DNA of 64,000 nt, taken from contig NZ_CP080997.1 of the NCBI RefSeq assembly GCF_019645815.1, positions 4,220,880 through 4,284,879 on the forward strand. The letters are read 5' to 3'. Source of the stretch: Mycolicibacter heraklionensis. GTDB taxonomy: Bacteria; Actinomycetota; Actinomycetes; Mycobacteriales; Mycobacteriaceae. A program made the position numbers and the translations under genes. A model generated the notes under the pieces. That model saw only the letters and a program-made list of their open reading frames with translations. It made no database searches and had not been told where the DNA came from. Shown here in pieces: positions 41,468 to 51,700 of the stretch (position 1 is the first letter of the stretch; every line of letters begins with the position of its first letter).

Positions 41468-42991
41468 CTAGCTGCGGGAGAACATGGCGAGCATGCGGCG
41501 GGTCACCGCAAAACCACCGAAGATGTTGATGCTGGCCAGCAGGATCGCCGCGGCGGCCAAACTCGTGATGGCCGGGTCGCCGTGGCCGATCTGCAGCAGC
41601 GCGCCCACCACGATGATTCCCGAGATCGCGTTGGTCACCGACATCAGCGGCGTGTGCAGCGCGTGGTGCACGTGGCCGATCACGTAGTAGCCGATCACGA
41701 TCGCCAACGCGAAGACGGTCAGGTGCACCTGCAGCGCCGCCGGCGCCATCGCGACCAGCGCGAACAGCACCGCGGCGCACCCCACGACCAGGCCCAGCCG
41801 GCGTCCGGCCGACATCGGTTCCTTGGCCGCCTTCGCGACCACCGGGGCTTCGGCGACCTTGGCCGGAACGGCCGAGACCTGCACCGGGGGCGGGGGCCAC
41901 GTCGACTCGCCGTCGCGCACCACGGTCATCGACCGCTGCACCACGTCGTCGAAGTCCAGCACCAGCTGGCCGTCCTTGCCGGGGGTCATCAGCTTCATCA
42001 GGTTGACCAGGTTGGTGCCGTAGAGCTGGGAGGCCTGCGCGGGCAGCCGGCCGGCCAGGTCGGTGTAGCCGATGATCGTCACGCCGTTGTCGGTGACGAC
42101 GGCCTGGTCCTTGACGGTGCCCTCGACGTTGCCGCCGTTGGCGGCGGCCATGTCCACGATCACGCTGCCCGGCTTCATCGACGCCACCATGTCGGCGGTG
42201 ATGATGCGCGGCGCGGGCTTACCGGGGATGAGCGCGGTGGTGATGATGATGTCGACGTCTTTGCACTGCTCGCTGTAGAGCTGCGCCTCGCGAGCCTTGT
42301 AGTCGTCGCCCATCTCCTTGGCGTAGCCGGTGGCAGACACCTCGGCCTCGGGGTCTTCGATGGACAGGTACTCACCGCCGAGCGAGCGGACCTGGTCGGC
42401 GACCTCCGGGCGCGGATCGGTGGCCCGCACGATGGCGCCCAGGCTGCCGGCCGCGCCGATCGCGGCCAAGCCCGCGACGCCGGCGCCTACCACCAGCACC
42501 TTGGCCGGGGGCACCTTGCCCGCAGCGGTCACCTGACCGGTGAAGAACCGGCCGAAGGCATGGGCGGCCTCCACCACGGCGCGGTAGCCGGCGATGTTGG
42601 CCATCGAGCTCAACACGTCCAGGGACTGCGCGCGCGAGATCCGGGGTACGGCGTCCATCGACAGCGCCGTGATGGGCCGCCGGGCCAGATCCTCCACCCG
42701 ATCCGGGTTCAGTGCCGGTGCCAGCAGGCTGATCAGCGTCGCGCCCGGCTTCATCCCGTCCAGCTGTTCGGTCGACGGGGCGTTGACACCGAAGACGATG
42801 TCGGCGCTGCGCGCGTCGCCGATGGTGGCGCCGGCCTCGGTGTATGCCGCGTCGGAAAAGGACGATGCGTCTCCCGCACCGGAATCCACTACGACGTCGT
42901 AACCGAGCTTGGTCAGTGCAGCGACCGTCGTCGGCGTCGCCGACACACGCGTCTCACCGGGCTGCGCCTCGGATAGGACACCGATATTCAT
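41468..42991 (-). CDS. pntA: NAD(P) transhydrogenase, alpha subunit (single-chain PntA)
   Basis: A 507-residue fused alpha subunit: an N-terminal NAD(H)-binding dI domain (MNIGVLSEAQPGETRVS, RAQSLDVLSSMANIAGYRAV, VLVVGAGVAGLAAI), a linker rich in Pro and Ala (about 370-400), and a C-terminal membrane part with four segments. In M. tuberculosis the two parts are separate genes (pntAa, pntAb); here they are one chain as in E. coli. The ATG at MNIGVLSE fits the family; an ATG at 43006 adds five residues. The 126-base gap upstream carries the probable operon promoter. Confidence 0.95.
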   Translation of the reverse strand: MNIGVLSEAQPGETRVSATPTTVAALTKLGYDVVVDSGAGDASSFSDAAYTEAGATIGDARSADIVFGVNAPSTEQLDGMKPGATLISLLAPALNPDRVEDLARRPITALSMDAVPRISRAQSLDVLSSMANIAGYRAVVEAAHAFGRFFTGQVTAAGKVPPAKVLVVGAGVAGLAAIGAAGSLGAIVRATDPRPEVADQVRSLGGEYLSIEDPEAEVSATGYAKEMGDDYKAREAQLYSEQCKDVDIIITTALIPGKPAPRIITADMVASMKPGSVIVDMAAANGGNVEGTVKDQAVVTDNGVTIIGYTDLAGRLPAQASQLYGTNLVNLMKLMTPGKDGQLVLDFDDVVQRSMTVVRDGESTWPPPPVQVSAVPAKVAEAPVVAKAAKEPMSAGRRLGLVVGCAAVLFALVAMAPAALQVHLTVFALAIVIGYYVIGHVHHALHTPLMSVTNAISGIIVVGALLQIGHGDPAITSLAAAAILLASINIFGGFAVTRRMLAMFSRS

Positions 42992-43117
42992 GACGTAGCT
43001 CTCCACATTCGCGTTTCTTCGCCGTCTTCAGGCGCTTGCAGGCGTCTTCTTCCCCCTGTTACCCGCCAGTAGCTAAGGAGCGACAAAGGGATCGAGGCAG
43101 CATACCGTGTGTGCTTC

Positions 43118-43735
43118 TCAGGCCGACACCGCGCGCTGATCCAGTGGAGCGAGCATATCGATGACGTCGATGACCGCGGCCCGGGCGGCCGCCCGCGGCC
43201 CTTGCAGGTCATCGACCAGTGCGGCCATCACCGCGCCGTCGACCATGCAGACCAGGGCATATGCCATCTCGACGCGCGCGATCCGCCCGGAGCGTTCGAC
43301 GGCCTCGGTGACCGCATCGGACCGTTGATGCAGGATACGGCGCTGAATGTCGCGCAGCGCCGGCTGGCGGGAGCACACGATATAGCGCTCGTAGCGGGAG
43401 ATGAGCTGCTCGGTGATCTGTTCACCGCTCTCGTCGCCCACCAACAGTTCCACCAGGATGTCCGCAGTGGTCTCGGCGCTGCGCCGGCGCCGGGACAGCT
43501 CGGTGATGCGGGCACGCAACTGGGCGACCTCCAACATCCCGATGTGTTCGACCGCGTGGGCGATGAGGTCTTCGAGTGAGGAGAAGTAATAGGTCGTCGA
43601 CGCCAGCGGCAGACCGGCCCGCTGCGCCACGGCGCGATGCCGCACCGCTTCGAAACCGCCCTCACGCAGCAGCTCGGCGGCGGCGCTGATCAGCGCATAC
43701 CGCCGTCGTTCGCCCTTCGGCGTCACTGCTGTCAT
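43118..43735 (-). CDS. TetR-family transcriptional regulator (Rv0158-like)
   Basis: A 205-residue regulator with the N-terminal helix-turn-helix (ALISAAAELLREGGFEAV, then AQRAGLPLASTTYYFSSLEDLI) and a helical ligand domain. It stands directly upstream of pntA on the same strand. In M. tuberculosis a TetR gene, Rv0158, also flanks pntB, which supports a stable association with the transhydrogenase. Regulation of pntAB is possible but no operator was identified. It is divergent from the exported esterase with an 80-base gap. Confidence 0.88.
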   Translation of the reverse strand: MTAVTPKGERRRYALISAAAELLREGGFEAVRHRAVAQRAGLPLASTTYYFSSLEDLIAHAVEHIGMLEVAQLRARITELSRRRRSAETTADILVELLVGDESGEQITEQLISRYERYIVCSRQPALRDIQRRILHQRSDAVTEAVERSGRIARVEMAYALVCMVDGAVMAALVDDLQGPRAAARAAVIDVIDMLAPLDQRAVSA

Positions 43736-43814
43736 CACGCCTAGAGATGCTGCCAGTCCGGGTAGCGCCGCATCATGCGTTTCCGCCTTTTCGGACAAAC
43801 CCCGCCCCGCTGGC

Positions 43815-44657
43815 ATGATGGCCGCCATGCCGGAGTTGAGCCGACGAACGGTACTGCGCCTCGGGGCCGCGATGGGGACCGCGGGCGCGCTGGGGGCGAG
43901 CTCATTACTTGACGCGCGACCGACGCAGGCCGCCCCGCTGCAGGCCGCGCCCACGATGACGACGGGCTCGTTCCCCTCGGCGGCGCGCGGTGGAATCACC
44001 ACCAACTGGGCGATCGCCCGGCCACCCGGCCAGACCGGCGCGTTGCGTCCGCTGATCGCGTTGCACGGCAAGGGAAGTGACGCCGCGACCGTGATGGCCG
44101 GTGGCGTGGAGCAGGGCCTGGCCGAGGCCGTCGGCGCGGGACTCCCCCCGTTCGCGGTGGTCGCCGTCGACGGCGGTGGGAGCTACTGGCACCGCCGCGC
44201 ATCCGGGGAGGATTCGGGGGCAATGGTGACCGACGAGTTGTTGCCGTTGCTGGCCGAGCAGGGGCTCGACACCTCCCGGGTGGGATTCATCGGCTGGTCG
44301 ATGGGCGGCTACGGCGCGCTGCTGCTGGGCGGCCGGCTCGGCCCGCGCCGGACCGCGGCGATCTGCGCGGTGAGCCCCGCACTGTGGCTGTCGTCCGGGG
44401 CGACGGCGCCGGGTGCGTTCGACGGCGCATCGGACTTCTCGGCCAACTCGGTGTTCGGGATGCCGGCTCATGCCTCGATTCCGATCCGGGTGGACTGCGG
44501 AAACGACGACCCGTTCTATTCGGCGACGCAAGCCTTCATCGCCCAGCTGCCCAACCCCCCGGCGGGCGGTTTCTCGCCTGGCGGACATGACGGGTCGTAC
44601 TGGAGTTCTCAGCTGCCCGCTGAGTTGACCTGGATCGCTCCGCTGCTGACTGCCTAA
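43815..44657 (+). CDS. Tat-exported alpha/beta hydrolase, esterase-like
   Basis: A 280-residue secreted esterase-like protein. The N-terminus has a twin-arginine signal (SRRTVLRLGAAMG, a hydrophobic run, then a small-residue region ending near TQAAP). The mature domain has HGKGSDAATV near the oxyanion site, nucleophile Ser in GFIGWSMGGYGALLLGG, an Asp in DCGNDDPF and a late His in SPGGHDGSYW, forming a plausible triad. Starts at 43815 and 43827 are both possible. The fold resembles esterase D/mycolyltransferase-type enzymes; no mycolyltransferase signature was seen. Confidence 0.85.
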   Translation: MMAAMPELSRRTVLRLGAAMGTAGALGASSLLDARPTQAAPLQAAPTMTTGSFPSAARGGITTNWAIARPPGQTGALRPLIALHGKGSDAATVMAGGVEQGLAEAVGAGLPPFAVVAVDGGGSYWHRRASGEDSGAMVTDELLPLLAEQGLDTSRVGFIGWSMGGYGALLLGGRLGPRRTAAICAVSPALWLSSGATAPGAFDGASDFSANSVFGMPAHASIPIRVDCGNDDPFYSATQAFIAQLPNPPAGGFSPGGHDGSYWSSQLPAELTWIAPLLTA

Positions 44658-44754
44658 GCGCCGTTCAGTCTCCAAACACCGCTGGCACGAAAAGCAAGCG
44701 GGCGGCTGCTACCGCGGATCTGGGTGCATGTCCCGAAATTCGGCCGCATTGTCT

Positions 44755-44785
44755 CCTAAATCGTCGGATTTGTCCGATATTTAGG
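44755..44785. promoter_or_regulatory. Long imperfect palindrome upstream of the triplicate secreted protein
   Basis: CCTAAAT...TCGGA-TTTG-TCCGA...ATTTAGG: outer seven-base arms (44755-44761, 44779-44785) and inner five-base arms (44764-44768, 44773-44777) pair around a TTTG loop. It is in a notably AT-rich stretch, 123 bases before the next ATG and 97 after the esterase stop. It could be an operator or a stem-loop; no T-run favours an operator. Confidence 0.45.
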
Positions 44786-44907
44786 CCAAATGAAACCTTG
44801 TGTGACGAAGAACACGCGCGGTAGCGTCAAAAAGTACTCACCAGTAACTCAACTGATTCTGGGTCCCACCAAATGCCAGTCCAACCGAACGAATTGGAAG
44901 GCCTGTG

Positions 44908-46680
44908 ATGACAAATCGACGTATTCAGACGGCTACCGTTGCGGCCACCGCCGGCGGCGGGTTGGTCACCGCGGCACTGATGCAGGCCGCGCTGGGCGCC
45001 GCTGCGCCCGGTGACAACGCCTTCACCATCGACGGCACCGTATTTGACCCCATCACCTCATCGGGCGCCGAAGGTTTCGACCCGGTCGGTCCGCTCAGCC
45101 TGGCTCCGCCGCTGTTGGGCCTCGGTGGCGGGTCGGTGAACATTGGACCCACCAGCTTGGACCTCGCCCCGCAGACCTTCGATCTGTACGACGGCACCGA
45201 AGCGCTCGGCAGCATCAGCACCAACGAGACCGTCGCGAACCTGCTGGGCCTGTCCAACACCGCGTTCACCGTCCTCGACACCACGCCCGCGGACGGCGTC
45301 GAGGCCTCGGCACTACCGGTGAAGGGAACGGTCTACGACGTCCTCAACCTGGGCAATGGCTTCTACAACGTCTATGTCGCCACCCCGGGCGAGAACGGCA
45401 CCGTCACCGACACCCTGGTGACACCGTTCGGCAACACCGACCTGAGCTCGCTGTTCGCCGACATGAACGCTGCCAACCCGCTGCAGCCGGGCGACGCGTT
45501 CACCCCGCTGCAGGCCGGCGACAGCAGCATCGGAGCCGACGCCTTCACCATCGGCGACTTCACGTTCAACCCGTTCAGCACCGGGGCTGACGGCACCGTG
45601 ACCGAGGGCTTCACCCCGGTCGACTCCCTCGCCGGCTTGCCACCGCTGTTGAACCTCGGCGGCGGCCAACTGGTGTTCAGCCTGGGGTATCCCGGAACCC
45701 AGCCACAAGCCTTCGCGCCGCAGGACTTCGACGTCTACGGAAGCGGCGGCAGCGAGCTCGGCAGCGTCAAGACCGCGGTGGACGTGGCGAACCTGCTGGG
45801 CATGACCAACACACAGTTGATCATCCAAGGTGTCACCCCGGCCGACGGCGTGGAGGACTCGCAGCTACCGGTACTGGGATCGGTCTACGACGCCTTCAAC
45901 CTCGGCGGCGGATGGGTGAATGTCTACACGGCGACACCGGACGTCACCGTCGACGGCACCGTCACCCCCGGCACCGTCCACGACACCTTGGTCACGCCGT
46001 TCGGCAACATGAACCTGGACTCGCTGTTCGGCGGCATCAATGCCGCCAATCCGCTCGACCCGGGTGACGCGTTCACCGGGCTGCAGGTCGGCGACAGCAG
46101 CCTCGGCGATGACGCCTTCAGCCTCGGCGGGTACGTCTTCGACCCGACTCTCGGCTTGACCGGCTCCGAAGAGGGTTTCAACATCGTGCCCGCGCTGTTC
46201 GGTGTCGGGCCGCTGCTGGCCCTCGGCGGTGCCTCGGTCGGCATCGGTGGAGGTACACCGATCGACTTCGCCCCGCAGGTCTTCACTGTCTACGACGACT
46301 CCGGGTCAAGCCCCACCGACCTCGGGAGCATCACCACCGGCGTGAATGTGTCGAACTTGTTGGGGATGGCCAACACCGAGTTCACCGTGGCGAGCATCGC
46401 CGCTGCCGACGGCGTGGACGCCTCGCTGCTGCCCGCGGCAGGAACGGTCTACGACGTCCTGAACTTCGGCGGCGGTTGGCAGAACATCTACATCGCCACG
46501 CCCGGCGACGACGGCACCGTCACCGACACCCTGGTAACGCCGTTCGGCAATGTCGATCTGAGCTCATGGTTCGACATGTTCTCCGCCGCGAACCCACTCG
46601 ACCCGGGCGACGCCTTTACCGGCCTCGATGACGCAGGCGCCATGTTCGCAACAGACCCACTGGCCCTGTTCGGGCTCTGA
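44908..46680 (+). CDS. Secreted protein of three homologous ~190-residue repeats (unknown function)
   Basis: A 590-residue protein I do not recognise. A basic N-terminus plus hydrophobic run and Ala-rich region (residues 1-34) look like a signal peptide. Three repeats follow, from about residues 36, 209 and 400. Each has an AF-(I/L)-G/D start, a PPLL/PLLALGGG segment, a (L)AP Q.F.VY D block, a VANLLG(M/L)(T/S)NT motif, a VYD..N.GGG segment, TLVTPFGN, and AANPL-PGDAFT. Composition is Gly/Asp/Thr-rich with few basic residues and no Cys, as in surface beta-rich proteins. The ATG follows GGAAGG by six bases. Promoter region upstream is AT-rich. Confidence 0.82.
   Translation: MTNRRIQTATVAATAGGGLVTAALMQAALGAAAPGDNAFTIDGTVFDPITSSGAEGFDPVGPLSLAPPLLGLGGGSVNIGPTSLDLAPQTFDLYDGTEALGSISTNETVANLLGLSNTAFTVLDTTPADGVEASALPVKGTVYDVLNLGNGFYNVYVATPGENGTVTDTLVTPFGNTDLSSLFADMNAANPLQPGDAFTPLQAGDSSIGADAFTIGDFTFNPFSTGADGTVTEGFTPVDSLAGLPPLLNLGGGQLVFSLGYPGTQPQAFAPQDFDVYGSGGSELGSVKTAVDVANLLGMTNTQLIIQGVTPADGVEDSQLPVLGSVYDAFNLGGGWVNVYTATPDVTVDGTVTPGTVHDTLVTPFGNMNLDSLFGGINAANPLDPGDAFTGLQVGDSSLGDDAFSLGGYVFDPTLGLTGSEEGFNIVPALFGVGPLLALGGASVGIGGGTPIDFAPQVFTVYDDSGSSPTDLGSITTGVNVSNLLGMANTEFTVASIAAADGVDASLLPAAGTVYDVLNFGGGWQNIYIATPGDDGTVTDTLVTPFGNVDLSSWFDMFSAANPLDPGDAFTGLDDAGAMFATDPLALFGL
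45013..46677 (+). repeat. Three tandem protein-level repeats in the secreted protein
   Basis: Repeat starts near 45013, 45532 and 46105, giving lengths of roughly 173, 191 and 190 codons. Divergence is high at DNA level, so the duplication is old. The most conserved element is DTLVTPFGN followed by (N/D)L.S.F and AANPL.PGDAFT, which closes each repeat. The last repeat ends in a variant tail FATDPLALFGL. Confidence 0.8.
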
Positions 46681-46698
46681 GGGATAACCCCAACGGGG

Positions 46699-47298
46699 TT
46701 ACTGGCAGAGCTTGCCCAGCGCGGTGATGTGCGAATCGAGGTCATGACCCAGCTGCTCGCGCTCCGAATTCGGTTGTCCGACAAGGTAGCTCAGGTTCAG
46801 ACGCTCCAGCGCACCGGCCATCTTCTCGGTGGTGTCCGCGATGTCTTGCGGTGTCGCAGGGTCCGCCTCCAGCCGGCCACGCAGATACGCCGCACCCGCG
46901 GTCAGCGACAACCGGGCGTTGGCCGCCACCGCGAGCTGGGCGATGGGGTTCTCCGGGTCCGGGTTCTTCATGTGCATGTTGTTGGCCACCGCTTGACGGG
47001 CAAGCACGACCGCGCCGCACACGTCCTTCTTCGCGCTGTCGACCTGCTCACCGCTGAACTTGCCGGAACCACCCGAGGACGAACCACCCGACGGGTGCCA
47101 GAAACCGGCGACGGCCGCGCCGCCGATGAGACCGGCAACCAGTCCGACCGCCCCAGCGATCAGCAGGGGGCGAAGGCTCGACGGCGCCGGCACCGGGGCC
47201 GGGGTGGGAGCTGACCGCCGTTTGTCCGTACCGGCACTTTTCGCCGGGGGATCCTGCTTTACGGATTCGGTGGACTCCGGTTCAGTTTCGTCAGCCAT
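46699..47298 (-). CDS. Membrane-anchored protein with extracytoplasmic helical domain
   Basis: A 199-residue protein: a charged Pro/Ala/Thr-rich cytosolic N-terminus (1-42), one membrane segment (about 44-67, LLIAGAVGLVAGLIGGAAVAG), a Gly/Ser linker and a helical outer domain with two Cys (near 93 and 198) that could form a disulfide. No signal cleavage site is evident. Proteins of this layout are common in mycobacteria and unannotated. It converges on the triplicate secreted protein gene (18 bases between stops) and starts 30 bases after purD. Confidence 0.75.
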   Translation of the reverse strand: MADETEPESTESVKQDPPAKSAGTDKRRSAPTPAPVPAPSSLRPLLIAGAVGLVAGLIGGAAVAGFWHPSGGSSSGGSGKFSGEQVDSAKKDVCGAVVLARQAVANNMHMKNPDPENPIAQLAVAANARLSLTAGAAYLRGRLEADPATPQDIADTTEKMAGALERLNLSYLVGQPNSEREQLGHDLDSHITALGKLCQ

Positions 47299-47328
47299 GT
47301 CACCCAGGATAGCGGTAGGCCCCCGCGG

Positions 47329-48597
47329 TCAGACCTGGATCTTCCCCTCGGCGGCAGCCGCGCCGATGTCGCTGCGGAAGTGACTTCCCGGCAAACGAAT
47401 TGAATTGAGGATCCGGTAGGCATCGGCACGCGCAGCACTCAGGTCGTCTCCGACGCCCACCACCGACAGCACCCGCCCACCGGAAGACACCACCGCCCCG
47501 TCGTCGCGACGCGCGGTACCGGCGTGCAACACCCCGTCGGCCTCGGCGCCCACGATCACGTCGCCGACGCGCGGCCGGCCTGGGTAGTTCTCCGCGGCCA
47601 GCACCACTGTCACCGCCGCGGCATCCCGCCAGCGCAACGCGCCGAACTCGCTCAGTCCGCCGGTGGCGGCGGCATACAGCAACTGCCCGAGTGGCGATTC
47701 CAACAGTGCCAGCACCGCCTGGGTCTCCGGATCGCCGAAGCGGCAATTGAATTCGACCACCGCCGGTCCGGTCGAGGTCATCGCCAGACCTGCGTACAGC
47801 AAACCGGTGAACCGGCTGCCCCGCCGGAGCAGTTCGGCCGCGACGGGTTCGACGACGTCACTGACAATGCCGGCCACCGCCTCCCGCGACAACCACGGCA
47901 GCGGGGCGTATGCACCCATGCCGCCGGTGTTGGGTCCGCTGTCGCCGTCGCCGACCCGCTTGAAGTCCTGCGCCGGCAGCAGCGGCACCACGGTGGCGCC
48001 GTCGACCACACAGAACAGGGACAGCTCGGGACCGTCCAGGAAGGATTCCAAGAGCACCGGATGGCCACTGTCGAGCAGCCCGGCGGCGTGGGCCCGGGCC
48101 GCTGCCCGATCTGCGGTCACCACTACGCCCTTGCCGGCCGCCAGCCCGTCGTCCTTGACCACCCAGGCCGCCTCTCCGGCATCAGGACCGAACCGGGTCA
48201 GGGCGGCGTCCAGGTCAGCGGGGCTGTCGACGATCTCCGAGCGGGCGGTGCGCACCCCGGCGGCGGCCATCACGTCCTTGGCGAACGCCTTGGAACCTTC
48301 GATGCGAGCGGCGTCCTGCGACGGGCCGAAACAGGCGATGCCGGCGGCACGCACCGCATCTGCCACACCCAAGACCAGCGGCACCTCCGGGCCGATCACC
48401 ACCAGGTCGGCCTCGACGTCGCGGGCCAAGGCGGTGACCGCCGCCGCCGAGGTGATGTCAATGTCGCGCTGCTCTGCCAGGGCCGCAGTACCGGCGTTGC
48501 CGGGCGCGATCACCAAGTGATCGACCTTCGGGTCGTTGCGAAGGGCTAGGAGTAACGCATGTTCCCGGGCGCCGGAACCGATCACCAGGACGCGCAT
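47329..48597 (-). CDS. purD: Phosphoribosylamine-glycine ligase (GAR synthetase)
   Basis: Second purine step: phosphoribosylamine, glycine and ATP give GAR. The 422-residue ATP-grasp protein starts MRVLVIGSGAREHALLLAL and has VIGPEVPLVLGVADA, the VVKDDGLAAGKGVVV ATP-grasp loop, PNTGGMGAY and VEFNCRFGDPETQAVL metal-binding segment. All expected motifs are present. The PGRS gene lies upstream, but the hairpin at 48668-48704 separates the two transcripts. Confidence 0.97.
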   Translation of the reverse strand: MRVLVIGSGAREHALLLALRNDPKVDHLVIAPGNAGTAALAEQRDIDITSAAAVTALARDVEADLVVIGPEVPLVLGVADAVRAAGIACFGPSQDAARIEGSKAFAKDVMAAAGVRTARSEIVDSPADLDAALTRFGPDAGEAAWVVKDDGLAAGKGVVVTADRAAARAHAAGLLDSGHPVLLESFLDGPELSLFCVVDGATVVPLLPAQDFKRVGDGDSGPNTGGMGAYAPLPWLSREAVAGIVSDVVEPVAAELLRRGSRFTGLLYAGLAMTSTGPAVVEFNCRFGDPETQAVLALLESPLGQLLYAAATGGLSEFGALRWRDAAAVTVVLAAENYPGRPRVGDVIVGAEADGVLHAGTARRDDGAVVSSGGRVLSVVGVGDDLSAARADAYRILNSIRLPGSHFRSDIGAAAAEGKIQV

Positions 48598-48667
48598 GGG
48601 CGCTACTCCTCTCTGAGTTCGCCTCGCTTCGTCATCGGCGGGACGCGAGACAAAGGATATATAAGGA

Positions 48668-48704
48668 GAGAGCCCCGCACGCGCCTGGTGTGTGCGGGGC
48701 TCTC
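48668..48704 (-). terminator. Strong hairpin terminator after the PGRS gene
   Basis: GAGAGCCCCGCAC (48668-48680) and GTGCGGGGCTCTC (48692-48704) form a perfect 13-base stem with an 11-base loop, 29 bases beyond the PGRS stop and before purD. On the minus strand it is followed by CTTATATATCC, a weak T-rich tail. It would insulate purD from the PGRS transcript. Confidence 0.75.
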
Positions 48705-48732
48705 GCGTTGTAGGTCGGGCCTACGCAGTCCC

Positions 48733-51700
48733 TTAGCCGCCTCCGGTACCGCCCTTGCCGCCGGTGTTGCCGCTGGCGGACGAACCGCTGGTGCCGCTGG
48801 CGCCCCCGCCGCTGCCGGTGGAACTCTTGCCGCCGCCGGCACCGCCGGCACCACCCTTGCCGCCGGCGTTGGTAGTGGCCGTCGAGTTGCCGCCGGAACC
48901 GCCAGAACCGCCCTGGCCTCCGCCACCCCCGCCGTTGCCGCCGGCACCACCGGCGCCACCGGCACCGGCCGTGGCCTTACCCTCCGTGGTGCCGGCACCA
49001 CCGTTAGGTGTCGGGTAGGCGCTGCTGGAGATGGTCGGCTGGTTCGCGCCGCCACCGTTGCCGCCCGTGCCGCCATCGCCGCCGATTCCGGTGGCGCCGC
49101 CGGAACCACCCGCACCGCCGACACCACCTGCACCGCCGACCGTGGCCCTGGCCCCGGCAGCACCGACTGCGCCCGTTCCGCGACCGGTCGGCCCGGAGAT
49201 GTTGCCGTTGTTGGTGGACGTGCTCTTGCTCGGGTCACCCCAGACGATGGTGCCCGCGGCACCGCCATCGCCACCGTTGCCACCCTTGCCGCCCACGCCG
49301 TCACCGCCGCTGGCGATCGCAGTCGCCGCGCCGCCGACACCACCGTTGCCGCCCTTGCCACCGTCAGCGCCAGCGCCGGTGTTGCCGTTACCACCGTTGC
49401 CACCGGCACCACCAGCGCCGGCGTGATACCCGGTGCCACCGGTCCCGCCGTTACCACCGGTACCGGCCGCTCCCTGGCCATTGCCGTTCGGGTCGATGAA
49501 CTTGGCGCCACCATTGCCGGTGCTGCCCAGCAGCGGGTTGAAGGCGTCGCCGCCGTTGCCGCCCTTGCCACCGTCACCACCGTTGCCGAGGGTGCCGTTG
49601 CTGCCGCCACCAGCGGTCGTGCCACCGGCGCCGCCAGCGCCACCGTTACCGCCGTTGGCACCGTTACCGGCCGCGGCCGCGTGCAGGGCGCCGGAGTTCT
49701 GAGTGGCGTCCGCGCCGGGAAGCTGGTGGTCCTCAAAGCCGGCCTGACCGCCGTTGCCGCCGGTGCCACCGACGCCACCGTTACCGCCGTCGCCAGCGTC
49801 GCCGAAGGTCGCGTTACCGCCGACACCACCGGCGCCGCCGTTACCACCGGCCTTACCGGCCGTGGCGTTGGTGCCCCCCGGAGTGCCCCCGGGGCTGGTG
49901 CCGTTGGCACCCGTTCCGCCCTTGCCGCCGTCACCGCCGTCGCCGCCATCACCGATCGAGCCAGCGCTGCCGCCCTTACCGCCGGCACCACCGTTTTGGC
50001 CGACGCCACTGGCCAGCGTGGTGCCGTCACCACCGGCACCGCCCTTACCACCATTGCCACCGGCAGTACCGGCCACACCCGCCTGGCCACTGGCGGCCGA
50101 CTGCCCACCACCGCTGTCGCCACCGGCACCCGCGGTGCCCGCAGCGCCCCGGTTACCACCGGTACCACCGACGCCACCACTGCCCGCGGCCGCGCCGGTA
50201 CCGCCACCGAGACCGTTGCCACCGGCGCCACCGTTACCGGCGTTGCCGCCGCTGCCGGCGTTCCCGCCGACACCACCAACACCGTGGTGGTTGGCCGTGC
50301 CGTTACTGGCGGTGCCACTGGCCCCGCCCGCACCGCCCTTGCCGCCGTTGCCGCCATTGCCGCCGTTGGTTCCATCACCACCCTTGCCGCCGGTAGCCCC
50401 GGCAGTCGTGGCGTTCGTACCGGTGCTGCCATCGGTACCGCTGCCGCCGTTGCCGGCGTTGCCGCCCTGGCCACCGGCGCCGCCACTGGCCGCCACCGCG
50501 CCCCGGTCACCACCGGCACCACCGACGCCACCCTGGCCACCGTTGCCACCGTTGGCCGAGCTGCCCGCCGCCTGGGTGAAGCCATTACCACCCCGACCAC
50601 CGGCGCCACCATCAGCACCCTGACCATCAGCAGCTCGCGTAGCACCGTCGGCCTGCAAACCACCGACACCGCCGCTGCCGCCCTTGCCACCGTTACCACC
50701 GGTGCCACCGTTGGGGTTGGCCGAGCTGCTGGCATCGGTGCCCGCAGCACCGTCACCGCCCTTACCGCCGGCACCACCGACACCCGCCGAACCGTTGGTG
50801 CCGTCGGTGGCCGCGCCGGTACCGGTGCCGGCCTTACCGCCGATACCGGCGTTACCGCCGTTACCACCGTCATGCCCGGCGCCACCGGCACCGTTGTTCA
50901 CACCCGCGACACCAGCCGTACCCGCATCACCGGCAGCACCAACACCACCGTTACCGGCATTGCCACCCGAACCCGCAGCACCCACAACACCATTGGTCGA
51001 CCCCGTACCGGCAGCGCCACCGTTACCACCGGAGCCACCATTGCCACCGGCGCCACCATTGCCATCACCGGTCACAAACGAGCCGGCCGCACCGTCAACA
51101 CCGTTGCCGCCCTGACCACCAGCACCACCATCAGCACCCGCACCGGTAGCGGCCCGGGTCACCCCGTCCGCGGTCAGACCACCCAGGCCACCATTGCCGC
51201 CCTGGCCGCCGTTACCACCGGAGGTACCGCTGTCACCGGCGTTGACACCGTTGACACCCGCGGCACCGTCACCGCCCTTACCGCCAGCACCACCGACACC
51301 CGCGGTGCCATTCGTGCCGTCGGTGGCTGCGCCGGTACCGGTGCCGGCCTTACCGCCGATACCGGCGTTGCCGCCGTTACCACCGTCATGCCCCGCGCCA
51401 CCGGCACCGTTGTTCACACCCGCGACACCGGCACTGCCCGCATCACCGGCAGCACCAACACCACCGTTGCCGGCATTGCCACCCGAGCCCGCAGCACCCA
51501 CAACACCCGTGGTCGACCCCGTACCGGCAGCGCCACCGTTACCACCGGAGCCACCGCTACCACCGGCGCCGCCGTTGCCGTCACCGGTCACAAACGAGCC
51601 GGCCGCACCATCAACACCGTTGCCGCCCTTACCACCGGCACCACCATCAGCACCCGCACCCGAGGCAGCATGCGTGGAACCGTCGGCCTGCAGACCACCC

